Of a stretch of 64,000 nt of DNA, positions 43,862 through 52,140 are shown one piece after another. The notes under the pieces were generated by a model, which worked only from the letters and a program-made list of their open reading frames with translations, was not told where the DNA came from and searched no databases. The position numbers and the translations under genes were made by a program. The stretch spans positions 3,470,001-3,534,000 of the forward strand of contig NC_066594.1 in the NCBI RefSeq assembly GCF_905475345.1, in the 5' to 3' direction. Positions within the stretch are counted from its first letter, which is position 1. Every line of letters begins with the position of its first letter. Source of the DNA: Vespula vulgaris. Its lineage: Eukaryota; Arthropoda; Insecta; Hymenoptera; Vespidae.

Positions 43862-45522
43862 TTTTTCTGCCTATCATGTGTAGAGCTTTGTCGATATGTC
43901 ATAATAACAGATGCATCATACATCATTACGTTGCCTGTAGCAAGTTATTTTGCTACAACATCCGAGACACTCTCCTACGCGTTTCTTTTTTCTCTGTATA
44001 TATTTTGTTTTAGATTATAGATCAATGAAAATTTAAAGATACACGATATAATAGTTGCGTGGTCAACAACGAAATGTTTTCTCACTTGTAAATGAATTAT
44101 TATTATATTTGCAACTATCGATTATTTCATGAAAAATATTTACCGAACAATACGGACGTAGACACACATACATATATATTCATGCATACGTATGTATATT
44201 CGTATTATACGTATGAATGTATAAATGCACGTACAAATATTTGTATTGAACCCAACGAATAATTAATATCATGTTCCATATGAAATTATCTACACATACG
44301 CATCAAGGAGACGCTCAACGCACGTCCTATTCGACTGATCTAAGCGTTAATCCTACTTCGCTCTAATTCATCGTCTGATTACGCTACTGTTTCGAACTCA
44401 GAACAGACAAACGGACGGACAAACGTGTTATACGTGTTTGCTTATGTAAAGGCGTGTACAATGATTGATCAAGTCCGAGAATGATGTTTTTGAAAGATCT
44501 TGTTTAAAAGAATTCATATGACTCGATTCTATCAACGAAACTTGATAGAGTCAGATCGATTCTACAAGCCTCTTCTGAACTAGTTTGAAGATGGGGACTA
44601 GAAGTTTCGAATCTGCTTTTCAATGATCCACATTGAATTTCTAAGATAGAGGATGCTCGAAATTTTGCATTCGAAACTAGAGAATTGATATTTCATGGAA
44701 CACACTAAAGAGAAAAAGTGAGAGAGAGGAAGAGAGAGCGAGAGATATCGATGAAAATATTTCAAAAATCGAGGAATGTCACGCAGAATCTTTGAATATT
44801 TTCTTTAACGTATCTGAAGTCACGAGATCATGGAATATCGTACGATTGTGAGAAGAAACGCGATACTAATCAATCGTGTGGTTCGTATAGATTCGTTTAT
44901 GTTATTTACATGATTACAATGAACTCATGCTTGATTAGAATATTCTATTTTTTTGAGAACGATGGAAATAGAAGAAAAAGTTGAGGAGTAAGTGTAAATA
45001 TAAGTGTATGTAAGTATGTGTGTTCGAATGATTCAGAAATCTCGAATGCATGTACAGTGTGAATGCTCTTATTCCATTTTTTAAGGTTACGAAGGTGGAA
45101 ATACGCGGCGCGGAAATAAATGCAGAACGAAACTACCGCGCTTGTCTCGTTCCTACGAGCGTGCTCGTGCATTAATCGATATTGCAGATATTTTGTATTT
45201 TGCTTATACGTTGTTTGCTCAGCATGTAAGACACCGAACGTATTATTCGCGACATACGCGTCTTTAAAACTAGGTTGCTAGGACATGAATTTTTCCTAAC
45301 GGAGAAAACGGAAGACAGTGTTATTAGCATTGTATTTGGATGTCACTAATAATATGTATATGTACATAAATATGTGTATACTCGTTTTTAATTTACTTTT
45401 ATACGCTAAGATACTTTTTATACGCTGTCCTTTTTATACGATATCATTTTATAAGCAATTGGAAAATACACTTTTCCATGATATATATTTTATTGAATTT
45501 ATCATGTGCAGCGATATTATAG

Positions 45523-45569
<47 letters not shown>

Positions 45570-46771
45570 GATAACGAATTTACTTTTTCGCATTATAAAT
45601 TTCGCAGTGGAAAATACAAGCGTGAAATAAATATATTTATAACTTATACCGACTCTTTTTTTTCTCTTAAGTTCTCTCTCTTGTTTCGTATTGGCAGACT
45701 CCATTTGTGGGATTTTTGCTCGGGTAACAAAAATGCATGATATATTCCGTGCAAATAGAAGAACGGATGTATATATACTTGTTCCGTATCCGTCCTTCGC
45801 GTTTCCAATTCTCGTCGATCGCTGATCATGCATGGATAAAAGGAGAAAACGTACGCGGATAACGTGGACGCGAAGCGTTTATTTATCTCTCCGATTTATC
45901 TCTATTTTTTATTCTTTGCGATTTATCGAGCGCTTCTCAATTTAATTTCGTTACTAAATATCCATTTGTTTTTCTTTATAGATTATAATGATAGATAACG
46001 TAACTAGATTGTAGTATCATCGTTGGTACGAAGATAAAATGTGGATTACTTTATCTTGTAACTTTGACATTGAAACACGAGAATCGTCAGTAAACGTATG
46101 ATACCGAGAGAGAGAGAGAGAGAGAAAGAGAAAAAAGAACGCTCGACTTCATTTCTTATCGTAGTGGTAAAAGAGCATACTTGCATGTTTCATGAGGCTA
46201 CGTCAGAAATTCACGTTGTTATCGATTCGCTTGATCATAAGCGCTACTGTCTCGCCAGTTGCATGTATATTATGACATGTCACTTATAGATGAAACGACG
46301 AGATGAGTTTTGGGTGCGTGTAGAGAAAAGGCAAAGGTCATAGATATGCACGACGATTTTTCCGAGCCAACGAACATAACGCAAACATTTCTATCAACAT
46401 ATGTATATGAAATATAAAAGCGTACCCGTTTGATCACGAATATACTTTAGCTTATCATTTGCTTTTCCTTGTGCACCGTCGAGCACATATACGCTCGTAG
46501 ATATCAACGATTCGATTAATAAAGGGTAACTCGGAAGAAGAAGAACGATTCGGCAAAAGAAATGGCCTTTAATATGGATGGGCTACGGCGATCGATACGA
46601 GCCTTCTATCGGGCGCGTCATCTTTGCCTCGCGGCCACTTTTCGTGTTCGAGAGGTTAAAGACACGAGAGCACATATAGGAAAGAAAGGAAAGAAGAAGA
46701 ACGAAGAAAAGGCCAAGGAAAAAGAGAGAGTGAGAAAGAGAGGGAGGCAGCTTGAGAAAGATACAGAGTCT

Positions 46772-46802
<31 letters not shown>

Positions 46803-49800
46803 GAACACGAACGATATTAACTGAACGCTTTTTGTGTGTCGCGTTTGATATTTTACGAAAACTAGTTAAAGGGAGATCTTTAAGCGCTATCACGATGCTG
46901 GAGCCATGCCAGCTTTATGTCCAACGTCTGAGACAGCAAACGGGCTATGGTTTCGAGGGAAAACAACGTATGAGATTCTCTTTGAGCGGTCCTCTCTCTT
47001 TCTCTTTCTTTTTTTTTCTCTCTTTCTCTGTCTTTCTCTATCTCTATCTCTCTTTCTCGCCCGTTCTCCTTTTCCCGGACCACATAAACGCATGGGACGG
47101 TTGGAATTTACCTTAATTACATTTTTTTGAACGTACAAGGAAAAAATCAACGACTACGAGACAAACACTGTATTTCCCAGGGAAACAAACTCTCGTTCCG
47201 CTTTTTTTTTCCTTTCTTTTTTTTTTCTAAGAGAAAACCGGCCAAAAGTTCACGTATTAAAAGTACCTACAAGGCCAATAAATTAGAACTGGCGCTCTGC
47301 CATTTCAATCTCGTGGATCTTGCCCGAGACAAGAATGCTGAAAACTCTTCCGTAGGCCATCATTTTGTCGGCGGGCGACTTGATTAATTGCGGGATAGGA
47401 ATCGATTGATTCGATGTACGAAGTTTGACAGGTCCTTTCTATCCCTACGATAAAATTTGTTTAACGACGAAAGTCGTTTCTGATTGAAAAAGTCAGCCCA
47501 CTTTTATATCATTTAAACTGTAATTCTATAGGATTTGAATTATCGAAAATAATAAAACCGATCGATCAAGCGAAGCATGGACTTAGTCGAATGAACTCTC
47601 TACTTTGGAAAATTATTTCCAAGTGTTATCGACGAGGTGTTGTATAGTAGCTGGCAAATTGCATAAATCGATATAAACCGGGCATTCATTGGATTCATTG
47701 ATTAACAGTGTCTGATACGCTTGTCATACCTAAAAGGTATGACACGTAGCCATCCGTATTCGACTTCAGTTTGGTAGATTGAATGAACGTTAAAGAATTT
47801 ACATGTAGATATACGAGAGAATATATAATGAAATTAATTGTACCATCATTTAGAAATGAAATCTGTGCTGATTTTATGGAAATATCTGCAACATACATTA
47901 TTTACATGCATACGTACAAATCGATGTAAGAGGATCTCTTAAATCGAAAGGGAATGAGTGCTGCGTGTGTCTGTGTGAATGTAGGTGTAGGTGTGCCAGT
48001 ATTTGGTGAATATATAAAGGGATACATATATAATTTTTGCCAAGCACGTGCGAATAACTCGTTCAAGCATACTTTTTCTTAAACTTAAAGAACGTTGTAA
48101 TCCGAAAGTGGTGGCAAGTAGGAACCAAGGTTACCACATAACGTATTCTCTTACGAAGGTATTCAGATAAAAAAAAAAGAAAGAAAGAAAGAAAAAAAAG
48201 AAAAAAAGGAGCTTAAGCGCGAGTTTTGTCCCGGTTTTATTCTACCGTTTCGGTACAGCTTGAATTGCACATATTAGGTAAGTGTCGCCCTGTATAACTA
48301 CCGCTCTGTCGTGTTCCGGAAAAATTCCGCCTATATATTTTGACCTACAGAGAACAAGCATGTTCTCAGGAGGCACCAAGAACGTGATTTCGAGATCCTA
48401 AGATCTCCTGAATTACGCCTACCGTTTAAGAATTTCTTTTCCACGATAAAGGCCACGTGCGATTTTCTTCGTAAGAAAAACTAAGAAGAAAAAAATTCGA
48501 AGGTCAAATGAAATTTCATTTTCGAATTTAAATTATCGATTGAGATCGAATTACGTCTACAATTATCGAAACTAATAAAAAAAAAAGAAAAAAGAAAAAG
48601 AATATTCAATTTTCTATCGACGATCAGGTTAACTGTTACCAGGTAAATTTCGAGCAAAGAACATGCAACAAAAATGCAACGATTAAAGAGCGAATGACTT
48701 TAATGATAAATGAAAATGTACATACGTCCAATAAGCGAAGTTATTTATCGAACTTTAAACAGATTTTCCATTTGAATTTTGACATGTCTATCTACATTTC
48801 GTACGGTCTGATTTTAATGTTTTATTTGCATTCGACATATGCATACATATGCATAGAAGAATGTATGAAATGTAATTTTCTCTTTAAAAGACATAATAAA
48901 TCTATAATCGAAGAAATATTAAATGTTCTTTCGATCGGTAGATATAAGATGATTAATGATCTGGAATACTCTCGAGAAATAGAAAGTACAGAAAGATAAG
49001 GACGTTACGTTAAATTAATCAATCTATTATGTTTGGCCAAACTTATCAATCGTATTTTCGACTAGACGTTAAAGTTTCATTGAACACGGAGGACGCACGC
49101 ATCATCGGAGAAAATCGATGCACAATAATCGTGCAACGACGTCTCTATACGGAGCATTTGCGTGCGGTTTAACACATTGTGACAGTTGACGAGGCGCAAA
49201 CCACACAATTAATTTAATACCTGAAGTCGATGGTAACATTATGAATAATAAAGAAAATTTTTCGTATTTTCAATGGCACGTAGATAGGTACTTAATGTTT
49301 TTCCCATTCAGAATATGTTTTATGTTGTCGTAAAAACGATAACGACTTCAGTCGCTCGACGATTAACCCGTGCATACTCGATCGTACGATCGCGTCTCGT
49401 AAAAATACGATACGACTTATTAGCCACATTTACGGTAAAAAGGATGTACCTCTTTCTCCGGGTTCTCAAAGCTACTACTTGTCTTTTATATCGTGGTATC
49501 GCATCCGTTTAAGGCACTGTGTCGTCCTTTACGACAAAGACGTCTGAGGTTTAATGACATTACGAATAAAATACATATAGAACGCGACTCCTTTAATATC
49601 ACTCGATCTTTCATAAGGGATATTTAGATATTTATGCGTTTCCGCGCGCGAACGTTTAAGATAGTAACACTAATAACGATCGTCAATTAAATTACTCACG
49701 AATTAACGCCGATCATTAAATTTCTTCCTTAACTTTCACTTAAGACTTAATATTAAAAACTCAATGTCGAGAAACATGAACAAAATCGACAATTATCGTG

Positions 49801-50922
49801 CATCTTACAACATGCAAAATTTTAACTGTTAAAATACCTCTTAAAAAATTGTTCGAGGAGAGTCAACGTGAAGACTACTTTGTCGAATGTAGATTACGTT
49901 TATCGAAACGAATACGAGTCTTAGATCTCTCTCAAATTAGCTTTGATATTTTATTAGAAATATCTTTGTGATTGAAACGATCGTTGGATATATGTACGGA
50001 ATAAAAAAAAAAGGCAAATGGGTTTCGCTCGATGGCAGTCCCAGTACGAGCGGCAAGATAAGAATCGTCGAAGAAAATGGTAGCGAATGATCCGCAACAG
50101 GCAATCGTTGGTTACGATCTTGAATGTGCCCGTTTGACGCAAAGTTAAACGATTGATCGAGCTAAAGCGATAGTTGTAATGATTCGACGATGATAAAATA
50201 AAAAGGAGAGAAGAAAAATTAGATAAATGGAAGTAAATTGATAAGGCGTAGAATAATATCCAATGTCGAGAAACACCGTGATATGGCGGACTAAGAGTTG
50301 CAATAAAAATCTTAAACTAGGGTGCGATGGTGTAGGTATTAATCGACGCGAGAAGTGGAAAACGTGCAAGAGCCGCGAGCCTTACGAGTTAACGTATCCA
50401 AGATACCATCAAGGCGTCTGACATGTCTCGAGGCAACGAGTCGAGCTACGTACAAACTCGATACTACTTGCTCTGAACTCGAAGAAACATGAAAAATGAC
50501 AGAAGCAGGTCATCCAACGAGAAAGAAAAGAAAATTCGAATGCGTTTATCAAGTTTTAATGCGAAGAAAAGACAGAAAGAGATGTCGATCGTTGAACGAA
50601 AAGTGTCTTGGTCGCTAAACGCGAGAAAAATCCAGGGTTGTAGGAAATTGAACGATTTTACGAAGAAACGCAGAGATACGGGCCAAGTCTCATTTCATTG
50701 GACGAACGTGCAAACGTCAGAGGGTAATATATCTATACGGAATTGTGAAAAAAATGCAGACAGAAATAGGTAGAAACAAGAAGAAGGGGAGGAAGCAGGC
50801 AAGCAGGCAGGCAGACAGACAGACAGGCAGATTTTACCTCGCTTGGACGTGCTGTCGGCGCTGCTAATAAATCCAGGTACGGCAATCACGAGAACAAAGA
50901 GTCCACAGTGTACCCAAAACAT
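1076..50922 (-). CDS. mmd: ADAM-family membrane protein, inactive ADAM11/22/23 (mind-meld) class, multi-exon gene
   Basis: This is the whole-gene span; the exons are listed separately. In order, the assembled exons encode a signal peptide, a prodomain, a furin-like RYKR site, an M12B reprolysin-like domain, disintegrin and cysteine-rich regions, an EGF-like module, one transmembrane helix and a cytoplasmic tail of more than 250 residues. About 1080 codons lie in the window. All junctions are GT-AG and all phases match. The zinc site reads HMIGHNIGMHHD, where active ADAMs have HExGHxxGxxHD. All three His ligands are kept but the catalytic Glu is Met, so proteolysis is not expected. Known members of this class (ADAM11/22/23, fly mind-meld) act as neuronal adhesion receptors or ligands; that role is transferred from the family and is not shown here. 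The symbol rests on domain order plus the lost Glu. Another inactive ADAM is possible but less likely. The 3' end may lie beyond the window. Confidence 0.88.
1298..2737 (-). other. mmd: ADAM intron between exons 21 and 22
   Basis: This holds pyrimidine tracts, a (TA)n run at about 2381-2421 and TA/TG-rich repeats at 2550-2670. No other coding segment is visible. Confidence 0.65.
2738..3169 (-). CDS. mmd: ADAM exon 21: cytoplasmic tail, long acidic exon
   Basis: This exon has 143 codons, phase 2/2. It begins GGISEVERTLNQLNGYHENI, then has a basic stretch (RNAGIRRDPSEAP), an Asp/His/Met-rich acidic patch (DTDEHDHMDNMDNQDDEDVD), a predicted helix (RTLEDIIKQLERHSVRHM) and a Ser-rich end (SSVCSESSQ). 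I do not recognise a domain. The acceptor is TAATAG-like with two AGs 5 nt apart; only the second (GGTAG|A) keeps the frame after exon 20. The donor is AAGG|GTAAGG. Confidence 0.8.
3170..7002 (-). other. mmd: ADAM intron between exons 20 and 21
   Basis: 3.8 kb with a (TA)n run at about 5260-5294 and many T/TTTTC tracts at 5690-5740, 6010-6120 and 6760-6790. I see no exon with protein-like composition. Confidence 0.65.
7003..7155 (-). CDS. mmd: ADAM exon 20: cytoplasmic tail, first part
   Basis: It encodes RKSTIQKYDQPYSKKPPQKS, then YTGVSSNHHPEEAVLDRVNK and ILAFERMPQY. The basic residues directly after CYRR fit the membrane-proximal stop-transfer charge. SKKPPQKSY is a possible SH3 or kinase contact, inferred only from its composition. 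Phase is 2/2, with acceptor GTCGCAG and donor TACAG|GTACGA. Confidence 0.85.
7156..9569 (-). other. mmd: ADAM intron between transmembrane exon B and exon 20
   Basis: 2.4 kb. It has a long T-rich stretch on the plus strand (7300-7410), a TA-rich patch (9350-9415) and GATA/GA repeats (9431-9490) close to the donor of exon B. No further gene is visible. Confidence 0.65.
9570..9669 (-). CDS. mmd: ADAM exon 19b: transmembrane exon, alternative version B
   Basis: It encodes ENYHGSNTVFLVGMLMSVVG then GVFIVFALMALCYR, a longer and fully apolar helix. It runs from acceptor CGTCACAG to donor CTACAG|GTCAGT, phase 1 in and 2 out, identical to version A. Splicing A to B would shift the frame, so each mRNA should carry only one. 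Confidence 0.87.
9670..11569 (-). other. mmd: Spacer between the two alternative transmembrane exons
   Basis: 1.9 kb dominated by a compound GA/GATA microsatellite at 10921-11083 and pyrimidine tracts at 10020-10100 and 10260-10300. It is far too long for mutual exclusion by steric hindrance of the spliceosome, so exclusion would have to rest on phase and regulated choice. No other exon seen. Confidence 0.6.
10921..11083. repeat. Compound (GA)n-(GATA)n microsatellite
   Basis: About 60 bases of GA followed by about 16 GATA units and another short GA run, between the two alternative transmembrane exons. It yields long false Ser/Leu frames on the minus strand. Confidence 0.95.
11570..11672 (-). 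CDS. mmd: ADAM exon 19a: transmembrane exon, alternative version A
   Basis: It encodes GGMNKNLSTTSMVLILVGVV then KGVFISFALMAVCYR. One hydrophobic helix carries a Lys in the middle (GVVKGVF). It runs from acceptor GTTTCAG to donor CTACAG|GTACAG, phase 1 in and 2 out. Its downstream partner at 9570-9669 has the same phases and a matching GVFI.FALMA.CYR end, so the two are duplicated, mutually exclusive cassettes. NLST is a possible N-glycosylation site outside the membrane. Confidence 0.87.
11673..14232 (-). other. mmd: ADAM intron between EGF/stalk exon 18 and transmembrane exon A
   Basis: 2.6 kb AT-rich sequence. It carries T-rich tracts at 11930-11980 and 12385-12410 and a TA/CA patch at 13000-13090. 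A transposon-end-like TACAGTAGAA motif lies at 13255. No exon is recognised. Confidence 0.6.
14233..14395 (-). CDS. mmd: ADAM exon 18: EGF-like module and Thr/Pro stalk
   Basis: It begins VCTNTNKCYCNPGWSGTDCS, completing the EGF-like module. The stalk follows: IPTIVPAAPTTEPSDEGSST and NMGKKETPY. It is rich in Ser, Thr and Pro and so likely O-glycosylated, as expected just outside the membrane. Phase is 0 in and 1 out, with acceptor CCTACAG and donor TACG|GTAAGA. Phase 1 out fits both alternative transmembrane exons. Confidence 0.93.
14585..14680 (-). CDS. mmd: ADAM exon 17: end of cysteine-rich domain, start of EGF-like module
   Basis: It encodes ICVNQTCTSLFLHINQDKCP then SNHNNNECSGNG, 32 codons, phase 0/0. 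'iCvn..C' closes the cysteine-rich region and 'eCsGnGvCtn...C.C..Gw.G.dC' is an EGF-like module split across this exon and the next. It runs from acceptor ATTCTAG to donor GGC|GTAAGT. Confidence 0.92.
15129..15210 (-). CDS. mmd: ADAM exon 16: cysteine-rich domain, GTSC segment
   Basis: It encodes KSTTGKVEGSEMPSWGLVRD then GTSCGDNL. 'glV.DGT.Cg...' is a conserved ADAM cysteine-rich motif that leads to 'iCvn..C' in the next exon. Acceptor CTTACTTAG and donor CTG|GTGAGA are both good; phase is 2 in and 0 out. Confidence 0.9.
15211..15273 (-). other. mmd: 63-nt, frame-preserving mini-intron in the ADAM cysteine-rich region
   Basis: It begins GTATGT and ends TTACTTAG with a good pyrimidine stretch. 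Its length is a multiple of three and it has no in-frame stop, so retention would insert 21 residues (YVLRKIDEIKNSMNNVFLLL plus R). Comparison with the family spacing between the two conserved Cys residues favours removal. Confidence 0.65.
15274..15393 (-). CDS. mmd: ADAM exon 15: cysteine-rich domain
   Basis: It encodes NVRCGSLQCQQGYKQPVIDG, then YSVTIITMKGQEYEC. 'nv.CG.lqC' is the standard start of the second cysteine-rich half. The exon runs from acceptor TTTCTAG to donor GCAA|GTATGT, phase 2/2. It is separated from the next exon by an apparent intron of only 63 nt. Confidence 0.88.
15912..16216 (-). CDS. mmd: ADAM exon 14: disintegrin second half and cysteine-rich domain
   Basis: This is the largest extracellular exon, 101 codons. 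It begins LRARGVICRESTNECDLPEV, matching 'G..CR...neCDlpE.C'; the disintegrin loop carries ECD. Cysteine-rich sequence follows: GNPCSNNAGYCFNGVCPALN, CEQVWG, CFEQFNSKGSINGHCG. Phase is 0 in and 2 out, with donor CGGA|GTGAGT. The acceptor (CAACAG) is preceded by a long CAA/CCA triplet run instead of a pyrimidine tract, yet the join CNNCK|LRARG is what the family requires. Confidence 0.92.
16217..17565 (-). other. mmd: ADAM intron between exons 13 and 14, triplet repeat next to the acceptor
   Basis: The (GTT)n/(GTG)n repeat at 16250-16333 (CAA and CCA on the gene strand) sits immediately upstream of the exon 14 acceptor. The rest is unremarkable AT-rich sequence with no exon. Confidence 0.7.
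16250..16333. repeat. (GTT)n-(GTG)n triplet repeat
   Basis: About eight GTT units followed by about 18 GTG-type units on the plus strand, i.e. CCA/CAA on the gene strand, just upstream of the exon 14 acceptor. Confidence 0.93.
17566..17733 (-). CDS. mmd: ADAM exon 13: disintegrin domain, first half
   Basis: It encodes LEVRRTCGNRVIDDGEQCDC, then GTLEECHELDPCCDPITCKL, ending CASGPCCNNCK. The pattern CGN..vE.GE.CDCG...eC...CC...tC.L...a.Ca.G.CC..C is the classic disintegrin signature. The exon is 56 codons, phase 0/0. It runs from acceptor TTCACAG to donor AAG|GTATAA; the donor is a fair, not perfect, consensus. Confidence 0.94.
17778..17932. repeat. Interrupted (GA)n microsatellite with a duplicated spacer
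   Basis: Three GA blocks separated by two similar spacers (GTGAATGGAATGAGTGGGTAA and GTGAATGGAGCGAATAA), which points to a small tandem duplication. It lies in the intron upstream of the disintegrin exon (exon 13). Confidence 0.85.
17977..18140 (-). CDS. mmd: ADAM exon 12: end of metalloprotease-like domain
   Basis: It encodes RNECSCYDWHGCIMAQSIVG, then SECSKKDYIETLKSGAGICL, FNKPNE. The spacing of C.C….CIM…..….FS.CS..dy...l..g.g.CL.n.P is diagnostic of M12B domains and leads into the disintegrin domain. It is phase 1 in and 0 out, with acceptor TTGCAG and donor GAG|GTAAGC. Confidence 0.93.
18286..18455 (-). CDS. mmd: ADAM exon 11: degenerate zinc-binding motif
   Basis: It encodes TGETFSGGESGVAVPQTVCS, then SIGISVDLNTYEPHLLAGTM, AHMIGHNIGMHHDDG. 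The last block aligns with AHElGHnlGmxHD; the catalytic Glu is replaced by Met, while the three His and the following Asp are kept. Zinc binding is possible but peptide hydrolysis is not expected. It runs from acceptor TTAACAG to donor GGAC|GTAAGT, phase 2 in and 1 out. Confidence 0.92.
18574..18746 (-). CDS. mmd: ADAM exon 10: metalloprotease-like domain
   Basis: It opens YFRTLNTRVSVVYIETWQGG and continues through NQAEINKDMDIGEALLKFSD to YNVAQDTTQLL. This is the reprolysin core (lyr.lnirvaLvglEiWt..d.i.v..d...tL..F..W......H.d.aqLlt). It is phase 0 in and 2 out, with donor TTAC|GTGAGT. Confidence 0.92.
18907..18981 (-). CDS. mmd: ADAM exon 9: metalloprotease-like domain, helix 1
   Basis: It encodes FDKRNGSTRAEVVHDAIQVA then NIADL, 25 codons, phase 0/0, from acceptor ATTTAG to donor TTG|GTAAGC. 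The segment matches the ADAM region (…….d...v..r.leiaNyvd.l) right after the first strand. Confidence 0.88.
19616..19816 (-). CDS. mmd: ADAM exon 8: prodomain end, furin-like site, start of M12B domain
   Basis: It begins KHPHVIFEARTKADKGCANL; 'HPHVIF' corresponds to the pro-domain ending in other ADAMs. Farther on lie the basic stretch TKNRRQK and the motif RYKR-DV, which fits a proprotein convertase site (RxKR). It is followed by TKYIETAIIIDKAM, the first strand of the reprolysin fold (.kYvElvIVaD). The exon is phase 0/0, with acceptor TAGCAG and donor ATG|GTATAT. Confidence 0.9.
19817..20926 (-). other. mmd: ADAM intron between exons 7 and 8
   Basis: This holds a short (GGT)n run at about 19960, a (GA)n tract at 20300-20352 and a (GTAT)n tract at 20656-20695. 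No exon is seen. Confidence 0.65.
20927..21073 (-). CDS. mmd: ADAM exon 7: prodomain HCYYHG region
   Basis: This 49-codon exon is phase 0/0. It contains EHCYYHGTVRDYPGATAAFH, then TCNGVSGVIHLGNETFVIHP and FYGGDLS. This is the conserved ADAM pro-peptide block (hC.Y.G.v.g...s.vslstC.GlrGli...y.I.P). In active ADAMs, a pro-domain Cys acts as a cysteine switch; here the Cys residues of HCYYHG and TCNG are present. The donor is TCG|GTCAGT. Confidence 0.9.
21206..21275 (-). CDS. mmd: ADAM exon 6: prodomain
   Basis: It encodes TQLLAPNLIQKDFLVNGAEQ followed by SSKQ. It runs from acceptor TTACAG to donor CAG|GTAACG, phase 2 in and 0 out. This corresponds to the family segment 'LLapnf' that precedes the 'C.Y.G.v' strand of the next exon. 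Confidence 0.85.
21409..21488 (-). CDS. mmd: ADAM exon 5: prodomain core
   Basis: It encodes IGRHFHRTSLLIKAFNHKFR then LDLELN, phase 0 in and 2 out, with donor TAC|GTAAGT. The pattern 'hxTsLlIkAFnhkFrLDLELN' is the typical ADAM pro-peptide strand pair (compare …f.l.l..n..f), which makes this one of the clearest family signatures. Confidence 0.87.
21591..21647 (-). CDS. mmd: ADAM exon 4: prodomain, Gly/Arg-rich mini-exon
   Basis: This 57-nt exon runs from acceptor ATTTCAG to donor AGA|GTAAGT, phase 0/0, and encodes FPQRGYGEGGYQNSRGRLR. It is rich in Gly, Arg and Tyr and interrupts the normal pro-peptide strands. Because it is symmetric (0/0), it could be skipped without changing the frame. 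Confidence 0.75.
21861..22009 (-). CDS. mmd: ADAM exon 3: prodomain
   Basis: It encodes about 50 residues, beginning GEVERLLREYRQNQELVRN and containing YQIIYPVQLRHHEKMGISTR. The 'IYPVQL' phrase is the usual opening of the ADAM pro-peptide (…vvyPvrl…). It runs from acceptor TTTCAG to donor AAG|GTAATC, phase 1 in and 0 out. The pro-peptide normally assists folding and is removed by furin in the Golgi. Confidence 0.85.
22010..24603 (-). other. mmd: ADAM intron between exons 2 and 3
   Basis: 2.6 kb with a (GA)n tract at 22620-22687, a short CT-rich patch at 23690-23720 and T-rich tracts. No coding segment is recognised. Confidence 0.65.
22620..22687. repeat. (GA)n microsatellite
   Basis: An almost uninterrupted GA run of about 30 units in the intron between exons 2 and 3. 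Confidence 0.95.
24604..24654 (-). CDS. mmd: ADAM exon 2: start of prodomain (17 codons)
   Basis: A short exon lies between a GTTTCAG acceptor and a CCTG|GTAAGT donor. It is phase 1 in and phase 1 out and reads DTDYTLDDSYWNEETQP. It is acidic and has no known motif. The support is its strong consensus splice sites and its phase match with both neighbours. It is too short to have been found by ORF length. Confidence 0.7.
24655..50837 (-). other. mmd: Giant first coding intron of the ADAM gene (26 kb)
   Basis: No exon could be supported across this stretch; the long frames here are low-complexity products of CT/GA repeats. Notable contents are (GA)n at 25515-25560 and 27185-27277, a GC-richer block at 28780-29470, CT at 32520-32560 and 32775-32810, (ATAC)n at 33752-33807, (AAAAG)n at 38743-38797, paired GA and CT tracts at 43060-43170, (TA)n at 45524-45565, and a pogo-like sequence at 36323. 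Long first introns commonly hold enhancers, which cannot be tested here. Confidence 0.6.
27185..27277. repeat. (GA)n microsatellite
   Basis: A long GA run with a few A and T interruptions inside the first coding intron. Confidence 0.95.
50838..50922 (-). CDS. mmd: ADAM exon 1: start codon and signal peptide
   Basis: The ATG is followed by MFWVHCGLFVLVIAVPGFIS, a classic hydrophobic signal peptide. The likely cleavage site is near SSA-D. The exon ends CGAG|GTAAAA in phase 1, which matches the next exon at 24654. I chose this start because it directly opens the hydrophobic core and the sequence just upstream has no longer hydrophobic reading. The next coding exon is 26 kb away, so an unseen small exon in between cannot be excluded, although the phases fit without one. 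Confidence 0.75.
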
Positions 50923-51352
50923 GTTTACGTCTTAACAACATTGTTTAATTCCATTTTACATGACGCTCGTGAAACACTACGATGACGGCGCTGCTTCCGG
51001 TTTTGCTCATGTCGCGCATAATAATCAGCGATACTACCTGGTCGCCGGTCGGATCATGAGTATAACACCCGATGTGTGTGCTGCGGTAGTACCGTGCACG
51101 GCTCTCTGGCGGGTGCGAACGGTAGACCAGAGAGAGCGTAGCTGCGACCGCGAGACTGAGAGACAGAGAGATGTAGAGAGACGTTGGTGGCGAAGATGAG
51201 AAAGAAAAATGGACAGAGAGAGAGAGAGAGAATGTATGAGATATATATGTGCAGCTTTATATAGTATATGTATGAACCTATATATGTTTAGAGAAGAAAA
51301 GAAAAAGAAGGAGATAGAAATAGATATAGATTGAAACAGAGACAAAGACAAA

Positions 51353-51371
51353 GATAGATAGATAGATAGAT

Positions 51372-51466
<95 letters not shown>

Positions 51467-51500
51467 GACAGAGAAAGAGAAAGAGAGAGACAAAGAGAAG
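51353..51500. repeat. Compound (GATA)n-(GA)n-(GACA)n microsatellite
   Basis: Three adjacent motif families in one block, in the probable 5' UTR/promoter zone. Length variation here could alter the spacing of regulatory sites. Confidence 0.93.
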
Positions 51501-51842
51501 AAGAGAGAGGGGGGAAGGCCCGCGCTTTATCCGATAACAACCGGCACGACAACGATGTGTAACACGGCGACGGCGGTCCTCTTTTAGGACATTTTCTCGA
51601 GCAAGCTGGTACACTGGACACGCGATAATGCACCACGCTAGCGTACTACTTCCGCGGACGTCCGCTCGGCGTTACGAGACGAAAAGATACCCCCTACTAG
51701 CGCGCGCGGCCAGAGAGAGAGAAGAAGTCCTGGTCTCGAATCACGCCTCGGCTGCCATCTTCTACCTACGCTGGGAGTCTGGAGTATGAAAATATTCTCT
51801 CTCTGCTGCTGCTCCACCCCCACCCTCTCCTACCTTGCCTCC

Positions 51843-51873
<31 letters not shown>

Positions 51874-52140
51874 CTTCTATCTATCCATCTTTCTTTTACT
51901 GTCTATCTATCTATCTCTATCGCTTTCTCTCTCTTCGCGTTTCCCCTTCAGCAAAAGGTCTTCTCTATCCGCCAACCTCCCTCTCGCGTTCTTCATCCCA
52001 CTCGCTCTTCTCTTTTTCCTCCCTTCCGCGCGCATTTCCCTTCCCCATGAGCAACCCCTCGACCCGCACACCGACAGCAGCTTGGGACCACCTCTTATCG
52101 ATTCCTGCGCCATTTCCCGTCATTCCTGTCAAATCAATAA

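Noticed and set aside
46562..47116. 184-codon plus-strand frame
   Set aside because: Its centre is Arg/Glu from a GA repeat and its end is Phe/Leu/Ser from CT tracts. Neither end resembles an exon.
51034..51636. 200-codon minus-strand frame rich in Ser/Leu
   Set aside because: It is a translation of the GATA/GA/GACA microsatellite, has no domain-like sequence outside the repeat and lies in the 5' flank.
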